64,000 bases of DNA, taken from RGIG8368 sp045540275 (lineage in GTDB: Bacteria; Verrucomicrobiota; Kiritimatiellia; RFP12; UBA1067). Location of the stretch: the NCBI GenBank assembly GCA_045540275.1, contig JAZQGX010000250.1, positions 1-64,000 on the forward strand, in the 5' to 3' direction. Shown piece by piece: positions 57,212 through 64,000 of the stretch (positions are counted from its first letter, which is position 1; each line of letters begins with the position of its first letter). The position numbers were made by a program, and so were the translations under genes. The notes below the pieces were generated by a model. The model was not told the origin of the DNA. It was given only the letters and a program-made list of their open reading frames with translations, and ran no database searches.

Positions 57212-58975
57212 ATGAAAAATAATCTCTGCATTCTTTCGATTATCGCGATTTTCGCCGGGGTGTCATCGGCGGATACCGTTTATCCCCCAAAAGGATGGGT
57301 CGAGAAAAAGGATCCCGCCGCGTCTGAATTCGCGACCAAAGGCGGACTGATAAGGATTTACGCTGGCCCAGCTCCGAAAAGCCTCAACTATTACGTCGAC
57401 TGCTCCGTCTACACCGCGCGTCTTTTCGACCTGCTGTATTCGCCGCTGCTGGGACTCGATCCCGAGACGCTCAAGTTCGTCCCCGGTCTGGCCGACAGCT
57501 GGACGGTTTCCGATGACGGATGCGTCTTCACCTTCCACATCGATTCCCGCGCCAAATGGAGCGACGGGAAGCCGGTTCTCGCCAAAGATGTAATCTGGAC
57601 TTACGACGCCATCATGAATCCCGCCAATCAAACCGGCCCGTTCAAGGTTGCAATGGAGAAATTTTTCCGCCCCGAGGCCATCGACGAGCGAACCGTCCGC
57701 TTCCGCGCCAAGGCTGAGCATTGGCACAATCTTGCCTCATGCGGATGTTTTTCGATTATGCCGCACCACGCATATTCGAAAGAGGATTTCAACCGGCTCG
57801 ACCTTGAGCGTCCGGTGGTATGCGGCCCCTACACCGTTTCCGCAGTGCGCGAACAACGCGAAACCGTGCTATCGCGGCGGAAGGACTGGTGGGCGGCCGA
57901 TCTGCCCCGCAACCGCGGACTGATGAATTTCGATACGATAATCTTTCGTTACTACGCAGACCGGGTCAACGCTTTTGAAGCGTTCAAGAAGGGAATGGTC
58001 GATGTTTATCCCGTGCACAGCGCAAGATTGTGGGCGGTGGAAACGATGGGTACGAAATTTGACCGCAACTGGATAGTCAAGCAGAATGTATACAATTACG
58101 ATTCGGTCGGCTTCCAGGGGTTTGCGATGAACATGCGCCGGGCCCCGTTCGACGATGTGCGCGTGCGCAAGGCGTTCGCCCATCTCGTTGACCGCGAAAC
58201 GATGATCAGGACTATGATGTACAATTCATACTTCCTGCATCGTTCCTACTGCGAAGATCTCTACGACTCCGGACGCCCATGCACCAATCCTCAATATCTT
58301 TTCGACCCCGGCAAAGCGATGGCGCTCTTGCGGGAGGCGGGCTACAAGCGCGATCCGAAGTCGGGATTGCTCGAGAAAAACGGTGTGCCGCTCACGTTCA
58401 CCTTCCTCACCCGCGATGCCGGTTCCGACAAGTTTTTGGCGGTCATCGACCGCACTTTGAGCAAGTTGGGCATAACGATGAAAATCGACCGCAAGGATTG
58501 GGCAACATGGATGCGAGACATGGACGAGTTCAATTTCGATGTCACATGGGCGTCGTGGAGCGGCATGCTTTTCCGCGATCCGGAAGGGATGTGGTCGTCG
58601 AAGGAGGCGAACCGGCCGTCTTCCAGCAACGTGACCGGTTTTTCCGATCCCCGGGTCGACAAGTTGATTGAGGAACAGAAAACCGTTAACGATATCGGGC
58701 GGCGCAACGAAATCATGCGCAAAATCGATGCGATCCTCAGCGCCGAAGTTCCCTATGTCCTGCTGTGGAATTTGCGCAGCACGCGCCTTTTGTACTGGAA
58801 TTCGTTCGGCATGCCGGATTCGGTTCTCTCCAAATACGGCGATGAAATGTCGGTGCTTTCGCATTGGTGGTACGATGAAGAATCCGCTTCGGAACTGAAA
58901 AGTGCGATGAAAAAAGGTGAAGCGCTCAGTGCGCGCGAAGAAAATGTCTATTTTGACAAACAGGAGAAAAAATGA
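57212..58975 (+). CDS. Periplasmic solute-binding protein of a peptide-type ABC transporter
   Basis: A family 5 extracellular solute-binding protein (587 residues) with a signal peptide (to about residue 20, VSSA-DT). Typical blocks are 'LYSPLLGLDPETLKFVPGLADSWTVSDDG', 'FTFHIDSRAKWSDGKPVLAKDVIWTYDAI', 'GPYTV', 'NMRRAPFDDVRVRKAFAHLVDRETMI' and 'EIMRKIDAILSAEVPYVLLW'. The large form resembles YejA/OppA-type proteins for oligopeptides, but nickel or sugar-oligomer binding is known in the family. No permease or ATPase gene is near, so partners are elsewhere. The mature protein has no lipobox, so it would be a free periplasmic protein. GGAG is 4 nt before ATG 57212. The stop overlaps the exonuclease start (ATGA). 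Confidence 0.85.
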   Translation: MKNNLCILSIIAIFAGVSSADTVYPPKGWVEKKDPAASEFATKGGLIRIYAGPAPKSLNYYVDCSVYTARLFDLLYSPLLGLDPETLKFVPGLADSWTVSDDGCVFTFHIDSRAKWSDGKPVLAKDVIWTYDAIMNPANQTGPFKVAMEKFFRPEAIDERTVRFRAKAEHWHNLASCGCFSIMPHHAYSKEDFNRLDLERPVVCGPYTVSAVREQRETVLSRRKDWWAADLPRNRGLMNFDTIIFRYYADRVNAFEAFKKGMVDVYPVHSARLWAVETMGTKFDRNWIVKQNVYNYDSVGFQGFAMNMRRAPFDDVRVRKAFAHLVDRETMIRTMMYNSYFLHRSYCEDLYDSGRPCTNPQYLFDPGKAMALLREAGYKRDPKSGLLEKNGVPLTFTFLTRDAGSDKFLAVIDRTLSKLGITMKIDRKDWATWMRDMDEFNFDVTWASWSGMLFRDPEGMWSSKEANRPSSSNVTGFSDPRVDKLIEEQKTVNDIGRRNEIMRKIDAILSAEVPYVLLWNLRSTRLLYWNSFGMPDSVLSKYGDEMSVLSHWWYDEESASELKSAMKKGEALSAREENVYFDKQEKK

Positions 58976-59778
58976 AATTTCCGGTTTCCTTGGATAAGCC
59001 CCTGGTTATTTTTGATATTGAAGCGACGGGTCTGTCCGTCAGATCCGACCGCATCATCGAACTGGCCGCCATCAGGATCGAACCCGACGGGACGCGCACG
59101 GAAAAATGCTGGTTGCTGAACCCGATAATCCCCATTCCGATCGAAACGACGGCCATTCACGGAATTACCGACGACATCGTAAAAGATTGCCCCACCTTCC
59201 GGGAGAAGGCATTGGAGATACTGATGTTCTTCGGCGAGGCGGACCTGGGCGGTTTTGCGGCAGGGCACTTCGATATTCCGATCCTGGTCGAGGAGTTTGC
59301 CAGAGTGGGAATGAGTTTCGATGCCGACGGCAGAAGGGTGCTTGACGCCCAGAAGATTTTCCATGCCCGGGAGCCGCGCGATTTGACCGCCGCGGTCAAA
59401 TACTATTGCGGGCATGGGCATGAAGATGCCCACGGCGCGGAGGCCGACACCCGCGCAACGCTCGAGGTGCTGATCGGGCAGTTTGAAAAATACGAAGATC
59501 TTCCTCGTTCAATGGATGCCTTGGACCGGATGTTCAATCCCATCGACCCGTTTAACGCCGACCGCCGCGGTTTGTTGCGTTGGGTGAACGGGAAACTGGT
59601 GGTGAATTTCGGCAAGAAGAAGGGCATGGAGCTGGAAGAGCTGGCGAAAAACGAGAAGAATTTTCTCAAATGGATAGTCAAGGGGGATTTCCCGCTCGAT
59701 ACCCGCCGAATCTGTGAAAACGCGCTCAACGGCAATTTCCCGTCGCCGCCGACGATCAAAAAGTCGTTGCCCGGTTGA
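58972..59778 (+). CDS. DnaQ-like 3'-5' exonuclease (DEDDh family)
   Basis: The 268-residue product has the DEDDh exonuclease motifs: ExoI FDIEATGL (D15, E17), ExoII GHFDIPIL, and ExoIII HGAEADTRAT with the His and Asp. The fold covers about residues 1-175. The C-terminal 90 residues are an extra module (VNGKLVVNFGKKKGMELEELAKNEKNFLKWI) of the kind seen after exonuclease domains in some bacterial proteins ('G.h.g..l..v...d..yl.W'). It may proofread DNA or degrade small nucleic acids; it is not the main DnaQ with certainty because no dnaE lies nearby. Its ATG overlaps the stop of the solute-binding protein, an odd functional pairing. Confidence 0.8.
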   Translation: MKFPVSLDKPLVIFDIEATGLSVRSDRIIELAAIRIEPDGTRTEKCWLLNPIIPIPIETTAIHGITDDIVKDCPTFREKALEILMFFGEADLGGFAAGHFDIPILVEEFARVGMSFDADGRRVLDAQKIFHAREPRDLTAAVKYYCGHGHEDAHGAEADTRATLEVLIGQFEKYEDLPRSMDALDRMFNPIDPFNADRRGLLRWVNGKLVVNFGKKKGMELEELAKNEKNFLKWIVKGDFPLDTRRICENALNGNFPSPPTIKKSLPG

Positions 59779-59812
59779 AAACACCGATTGACTGACAAAG
59801 TGAAAAAAAAGT

Positions 59813-59836
59813 TGATATGTCATTTTTGACAAATCA
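59813..59836 (+). promoter_or_regulatory. Operator-like dyad overlapping the -35 box
   Basis: Arms TGATATGTCA (59813-59822) and TGACAAATCA (59827-59836) are complementary except one A-A mismatch, around a TTTT spacer. The right arm covers the TTGACA -35 hexamer, so a dimeric regulator bound here would likely repress the surface protein gene. An incidental AT-rich dyad cannot be excluded. Confidence 0.5.
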
Positions 59837-59854
59837 TACACAATTGGCTAAAAT
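59826..59854 (+). promoter_or_regulatory. Strong sigma-70 promoter of the surface protein gene
   Basis: TTGACA (59826-59831) matches the -35 consensus fully; TAAAAT (59849-59854) matches the -10 at 5 of 6 with an optimal 17-bp spacer. The surrounding 100 bp are AT-rich, unlike the nearby coding DNA. AAAGGGA lies about 5 nt before ATG 59902. Confidence 0.7.
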
Positions 59855-59901
59855 ACAATTGCTTTTTTGGGAAAGTATAAAATCAGCGAGAAAGGGATGT
59901 T

Positions 59902-62900
59902 ATGCGAAAGATTGTTTTTGCATTCTTTATGGTCGGCATTAGTGCTTTTGCCGCCGACCCGGTAGACTGTTATTGGTTTACGGTGGCGGGAATTAATGCT
60001 ACCACGTATGCGAATAACAACACCGGTTATGACAATGCCGGTCGTGCTTTAGGCGGTTTTAGGGCTGATTACGGTGGAGTGCTGAATATGGCTCCCAACG
60101 GCAATAATGCCCTTGCCCCGACCAGCGGATTTACTTTCAACGTGGCAAATATAACGCTGGGCGGCATTAACTTCTCAAACACCTGTTGGTGCGTTTATTC
60201 GCACACCACGGGCGGTATCAAGACCACCATGGTCGGTGCACGTCCATTCATAAACGCCGAAGAGATGACCTACGGCCCCCGTATCGGTCCGCGTTGGCAG
60301 TTGCAGGGCGAGACTACCAACACGCTCGTTAAGATCGGCGGCGGTAATCTGACTCTCGATGATAAACCGTTCATACTGTTTGATACGGTGGAAGTGCAAG
60401 ACGGCTTCCTTGCAACGACCAGCACGCTGGAAACTGTCATCACCGATTGCCCGGTGCTGTTGACCGACGGCGGCATCAGCTATAAGCCGGCCGCAGCCGC
60501 CGAAGGTGCCGCTTCGGCGAAAATCGCATCCGGTGGTATTGCGGTGGACAGCCTTTACGGTGAAATTGCCATTGCCCGCGGTGATAACGACAGTGCTGCT
60601 CTTGCCTTCGGCCCGTTGGAGATGGCGGATAGCGCCTTGCTTTCGATTGACAACAGCGGATCGCTCGGCTCCTCCGAGAAAATCACCTTTGCAGAGTACT
60701 CCTCGGGCGATATGCCCAGCTCCGTCGTTTTGCGTGACGCATCGGCGGCTGGTAAGCCATACGCGTTTGCCACTTATACCGCAGACAACGGCATTACCGC
60801 AAAATCGTCCTCCGCCGGAACCGCAACGCTTGGAAATACGGTGTTGGTCAACACTTCGGAAGTAGGAGGGTTTACCTCTGAAACTGCAATCAATTTTAAT
60901 CAGGAACGCGGCGTGATCTGGAAGGCATCTCCGGAAAATATCGTCGACATGAAAACCAGACTTTGCGGAGCGGGGGGAGTGGTATTTGCCGGTCGTTACG
61001 ATGCGGTAAATCCCAGCGCCTTCGCTTTCTATGACGGAGACTGGAGCGATTGGACCGGAGGAACCGCTCTTGCCGGTGTCCGTGCGGTGATGCGCGGTGT
61101 CAAACCGTTCCCCGCCGATTCGCCGGTCGTTCTTGACGGAGCCAAACGCTATGGTTCATCCTCCCTTTATTTCGAGTCATCGTTGGCGCCGGAGAATGAT
61201 TTCGTCGTCTCCGGGTGGGGTTATCAAGGCGACGGCGCGATTTTTGCCGCTGAAAATGCGAAAGTTGATTTTGCCGGAGAGATTAGTCTGGCTGATTATG
61301 CGCGCTTCGGCGGTGCCGAAGGCTCGGAATTCACCTTTGCAAAGCCGATTACCGGCAACGGTTCTTTTGAACTCGCCAGCGGTTCGGTTGTTTTCAGCGA
61401 GAAAAACCAGTATGGCTCAACTCACGTCAAGAACGGCAAGCTTACGGTTGCCGCGAACGGAACATTCGGTACCGGCGATGTTACAATGACCGGCGGCACG
61501 ATCGTTTTCGACGGCAATACAGAAACATTTGAAAACAAAATCACAACGAGCGGAGGTGTCGTGGAATTGCGCAACAACGCATCCCCGGTTATCGCCTCCT
61601 CCGACAATTACATCCAATCGTTGTCTATCGAGCATGGTTCGTCGCTGCAGGTGTCCGGATATGTCAAAATCAATGCCGCCGATTTGGAAGATGGAGGAGT
61701 CATCAAAGGTATCGGCGGTACGGTTGAATTATACTGCGCAGATGATGTTACACTCTCCGGCAATCTTTTCGACGGTGCGGGGGGCAAACTTTCGGTGATT
61801 AAGAGCGGTCCCGGCGTGTTGGAGTTGAGTAGCGGTCACGCCTTCTCCGGAGAACTTACCGTCAGAGAAGGCGAAATCACTCTGGTCACAAAGAATATTC
61901 TGAAATCAAAGTCGGTGCTGTACCATCTTGATTCCACGGTGGCATCCTCGGTGTTCGCCGACGAGAACGGCCTTGTTACGAATTTAACCTCGATTGCCTC
62001 TACCGCCCCATTCTCGTTTGGGGCGTCACAAGTTGCCAACGCAAATCTCCCGTCCAATGGGGTAGGCAATATCAACGGCAGATCGTCAATCAGTTTTACC
62101 CGTTCGCGCAAGACCCGTTTGGTCGGAACGAAGAAGTTGACGCATCGTACGGTGTTCCTCGTCATCTCCAAGCCGGTAGTCGCCGGAGGATACTCAGAAC
62201 TGTTCGGGCAGGATTGTTACGATCGCGGACTTCGTCTGGGAATGGATTCGAAGGGCACATTTAACACATGGGAATATTGCAACAGCTTCTTGTCGTATGA
62301 CAATCTCTTCGTCAACAACCTGTCATGCGCAGACAAAACCGATCGTACCGCGGCATCTGCCGAGCCGGTGCAGATTATTCGAATGAACCTGAATTATGAT
62401 TTCAAACCTTCAATCGGCGGATTCCATCCCAGCGAACTTGGGAGGTCGATTACCTGCGAGTTCGGAGAGATTATCGCATTTGATCGGGTTCTCAGCGAAC
62501 TTGAGAATCAGGAGATTGAAAACTATCTCGCTAAGAAGTGGGGCGTTTCCGAATCCGGATTGCACGTTGGCGTCGGTGACATAGACGACCACTCGATGTC
62601 ATTCGAATATGGTTCGATTAACCTTGGCAACAGCGGCATCCTCAATCTTAACGGATGTGACTTGTCGGTAGGCGAATTGACCGGCAGCGGAACCATTCGC
62701 AACGACCTTTGCACGGCATCGCAGGTTTCGGTCGCCAGCGGCGGTGCGTCGTTCAAGGGTATCATCGGTCCGAATGTGGTTTTTTCGGGCAGCGGAGATT
62801 TGGAGATCGCATCCAGCGGCGGTCGTCTTGAACTCGGCTCCGGTAACGTCAAACTGGCCGGCTATAAGATTGATTTGCCTACTGACGGTCTTTTGTATCA

Positions 62901-63822
62901 ACTGGATGCAACCGCAGACGATTCCATGCTTTTTGATGAAAGCGGCTCTCTCACCAATTGGTCGAGTGTCGCCGGAAGCGTTAAAGCATTCTACTTCGAT
63001 CCGGCTAAAAGCAACGAAAACTGGGTCGTGTCAAGCGCTCCCACTCGCGTTGAAGATGGCATCAGTGGCAAACCGGCGGTGAACTTCACCTCAAAACAGG
63101 CGCTGATTTCAACGGATATGGTTTCCGTTCGCACGATTTTTGTCGTGGCCAGACCAACTACTGCCAGTTCCGCCGCTATGTCAGGGCTCTGGGGACGCTA
63201 TGCCTATGATTTAGGTTTGCGTTACAACGGCAATTACGCGCTCCAGGTTGCGCAGTATTTCTACCAGGGATCGATCGCTCGGGCAAATGGCAAACAGGCG
63301 GGGACATTCTCCAATCTCACCGTCCATGACGGAACGATGAAGCCGTTCCTGGTCACCTTTGGCATGCTCCCACAAGCCGGGGCCAGGGCAAAGGTATACA
63401 ATGCGCTAAACCTTTACTTCTGGAACCGCGGCGGCACACAGATGATCGGTGAAGTTATCGCCTATAGCCGCTTGCTCTCGATTGAAGAGATCGAGAAGAT
63501 TGAAAACTATCTCCGCGCCAAATGGCTTTTGACCGACCCCTTGCCGCAGAGCGGGGTGGCGGAAGTAAACTCAGTGGTGGTTGATGTCGACAAGAACGGC
63601 GACGTGGTGCCCGTGAAGGTGGAAGGTGATGTGAAATTCTCCGATGACGCAAGCCTTTCCTACAACGGAGAACCTTCCAAAACCGGGCACCTGGTGCTTT
63701 CGGTCGATGGAACGGTCGAAGGCTCTCTTGCCAATGTTGAAGAAGTAGCCGGAATGGACTTTGTTCGCGAAGGCAATGTCTGGCGTTTGCGCAATTACGG
63801 ATTGATATTGATGATCAAATAA
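59902..63822 (+). CDS. Large secreted surface protein with autotransporter-type beta-strand repeats and two LamG-like modules
   Basis: The 1306-residue protein has a signal peptide (to about residue 18, AFA-ADP) and a long, Gly/Ser/Asn-rich beta region. Around residues 480-540 it has the autotransporter-associated repeat form 'GNGSFELASGSVVFSEKN...GKLTVAANGTFGTGDVTMTGGTIVFDG'. Two long segments (residues about 671-881 and 995-1212) are internal copies of a LamG/concanavalin-like module ending 'GEIIAF.R.L...E...IENYLAKKW'. There is no C-terminal autotransporter barrel, no PEP-CTERM and no LPxTG; the chain ends in RNYGLILMIK. It may be exported and held by partners. Binding of carbohydrate or host surface is an inference. 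Expression starts from a strong promoter with a dyad. Confidence 0.75.
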   Translation: MRKIVFAFFMVGISAFAADPVDCYWFTVAGINATTYANNNTGYDNAGRALGGFRADYGGVLNMAPNGNNALAPTSGFTFNVANITLGGINFSNTCWCVYSHTTGGIKTTMVGARPFINAEEMTYGPRIGPRWQLQGETTNTLVKIGGGNLTLDDKPFILFDTVEVQDGFLATTSTLETVITDCPVLLTDGGISYKPAAAAEGAASAKIASGGIAVDSLYGEIAIARGDNDSAALAFGPLEMADSALLSIDNSGSLGSSEKITFAEYSSGDMPSSVVLRDASAAGKPYAFATYTADNGITAKSSSAGTATLGNTVLVNTSEVGGFTSETAINFNQERGVIWKASPENIVDMKTRLCGAGGVVFAGRYDAVNPSAFAFYDGDWSDWTGGTALAGVRAVMRGVKPFPADSPVVLDGAKRYGSSSLYFESSLAPENDFVVSGWGYQGDGAIFAAENAKVDFAGEISLADYARFGGAEGSEFTFAKPITGNGSFELASGSVVFSEKNQYGSTHVKNGKLTVAANGTFGTGDVTMTGGTIVFDGNTETFENKITTSGGVVELRNNASPVIASSDNYIQSLSIEHGSSLQVSGYVKINAADLEDGGVIKGIGGTVELYCADDVTLSGNLFDGAGGKLSVIKSGPGVLELSSGHAFSGELTVREGEITLVTKNILKSKSVLYHLDSTVASSVFADENGLVTNLTSIASTAPFSFGASQVANANLPSNGVGNINGRSSISFTRSRKTRLVGTKKLTHRTVFLVISKPVVAGGYSELFGQDCYDRGLRLGMDSKGTFNTWEYCNSFLSYDNLFVNNLSCADKTDRTAASAEPVQIIRMNLNYDFKPSIGGFHPSELGRSITCEFGEIIAFDRVLSELENQEIENYLAKKWGVSESGLHVGVGDIDDHSMSFEYGSINLGNSGILNLNGCDLSVGELTGSGTIRNDLCTASQVSVASGGASFKGIIGPNVVFSGSGDLEIASSGGRLELGSGNVKLAGYKIDLPTDGLLYQLDATADDSMLFDESGSLTNWSSVAGSVKAFYFDPAKSNENWVVSSAPTRVEDGISGKPAVNFTSKQALISTDMVSVRTIFVVARPTTASSAAMSGLWGRYAYDLGLRYNGNYALQVAQYFYQGSIARANGKQAGTFSNLTVHDGTMKPFLVTFGMLPQAGARAKVYNALNLYFWNRGGTQMIGEVIAYSRLLSIEEIEKIENYLRAKWLLTDPLPQSGVAEVNSVVVDVDKNGDVVPVKVEGDVKFSDDASLSYNGEPSKTGHLVLSVDGTVEGSLANVEEVAGMDFVREGNVWRLRNYGLILMIK
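61913..62546 (+). repeat. LamG-like module, copy 1
   Basis: Residues about 671-881. It begins with SVLYHLDST, contains RTVFLVISKP and LFGQDCYDRGLRLG, and ends GEIIAFDRVLSELENQEIENYLAKKWGV. The order of these blocks is the same in copy 2, so the two arose by duplication; they have since diverged and the DNA shows no long identity. Confidence 0.75.
62885..63536 (+). repeat. LamG-like module, copy 2
   Basis: Residues about 995-1212. It begins with GLLYQLDATADDS, contains VRTIFVVARP and LWGRYAYDLGLRY, and ends GEVIAYSRLLSIEEIEKIENYLRAKWLL, matching copy 1 block for block. The spacer between the copies contains further Gly/Ser-rich beta-strand repeats. Confidence 0.75.
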
Positions 63823-63846
63823 AAGGTGCCAGTAAGCTCTGTAGCA

Positions 63847-63881
63847 AAAGTCGCCGGAGGATCGCTTCCCTCGGCGACTTT
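63847..63881 (+). terminator. Possible terminator of the surface protein gene
   Basis: A hairpin with a 10-bp stem (AAAGTCGCCG at 63847-63856 and its complement at 63872-63881) and a few more inner pairs lies 25 nt after the stop. Its 3' arm ends TTT, but the following sequence is not T-rich, so termination would be weak. Confidence 0.45.
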
Positions 63882-63951
63882 GCCGATGTGAACGGTTTAT
63901 TAAACAATGCGGATGGTTTTAATGTCTGCATTTGATCAAAGGAGTATGCAG

Positions 63952-64000
63952 ATGAGAGGATTGTTCGCATTGTTTTTAATCACTGCCGCAGCGGTGCCGG
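63952..64000 (+). CDS. Start of a secreted protein (cut by the right edge)
   Basis: AAGGAG (63939-63944) is followed 7 nt later by ATG 63952, then 16 codons of a signal-peptide-like sequence (MRGLFALFLITAAAVP) before the window ends. Only the export signal is visible, so no function can be given. It lies 129 nt after the surface protein stop, beyond a weak terminator hairpin. Confidence 0.6.
   Translation, partial: MRGLFALFLITAAAVP

Noticed and set aside
1..64000. tRNA, rRNA, CRISPR, insertion sequence or prophage
   Set aside because: No such genes, direct-repeat arrays, transposase motifs or integrase genes were seen; the gaps are too short and lack clover-leaf sequences.

Overview
The window looks like chromosomal DNA of a Gram-negative, probably anaerobic or microaerophilic bacterium of the PVC superphylum, most likely Lentisphaerota or Kiritimatiellota. 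The assignment is an inference. It rests on a fused MurC-MurB, Bat-type proteins, a eukaryote-type hexokinase, a DUF4874/DUF4832-like secreted protein, an autotransporter-repeat surface protein without a barrel, a flavodiiron protein and an indolepyruvate:ferredoxin oxidoreductase subunit. An LpxL-type acyltransferase, Wza/Wzc-type export proteins and an outer-membrane beta-barrel show a diderm envelope. I saw no rRNA, tRNA, CRISPR array, insertion sequence or prophage. Coding density is very high, with many ATGA/GTGA stop-start overlaps.

Layout. 1-4609 (+): a division and cell-wall cluster (FtsB-like tail, comF, murD, triple-LysM lipoprotein, ftsW). 4624-13610 (+): metabolism and transport (iorA, nucleoside-type MFS symporter, a MalG-like permease with a very large insertion, TatD, NfeD plus stomatin, a divergent ThyX-like protein, flavodiiron protein). 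13607-17226 (+): two Bat-like proteins. 17299-18806 (+): panD and holA. 18810-21026 (-): U32 family protein. 21167-26467 (+): a tightly coupled operon of folB, a sugar nucleotidyltransferase/kinase fusion, an unrecognised 701-residue protein and an LpxL-type acyltransferase. 26474-37493 (-): glgP, htpG, a His-rich membrane protein, hexokinase, murC-murB and an ABC-F ATPase, apparently one long operon. 37838-44601 (-): an exopolysaccharide operon read as Wza, a secreted protein of unknown function, a beta-barrel, a Wzy-like polymerase and a Wzc-like tyrosine kinase, closed by a hairpin terminator. 44802-54177 (+): a glycan-degradation operon with GH31, a 1442-residue multimodular protein, a paralogue of its C-terminal module, and a sialate O-acetylesterase. 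54241-59778 (+): umuDC, an RlmI-like methyltransferase, a peptide-type solute-binding protein and a DnaQ-like exonuclease. 59902-63822 (+): a 1306-residue surface protein with two copies of a LamG-like module. The start of another secreted protein reaches the right edge.

The genes suggest a host- or polymer-associated lifestyle: secreted glycosidases and a deacetylase release sugars, glycogen is turned over by phosphorylase and hexokinase, and envelope precursors are made and possibly salvaged through murC/B/D and the transferase-kinase fusion. The strongest candidates for undescribed biology are the paralogous glycosidase-like modules at 49157-52677, the 701-residue protein at 23471-25576, and the permease with an insertion of about 380 residues at 7775-9673. 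All assignments come from reading motifs; no database search was run.
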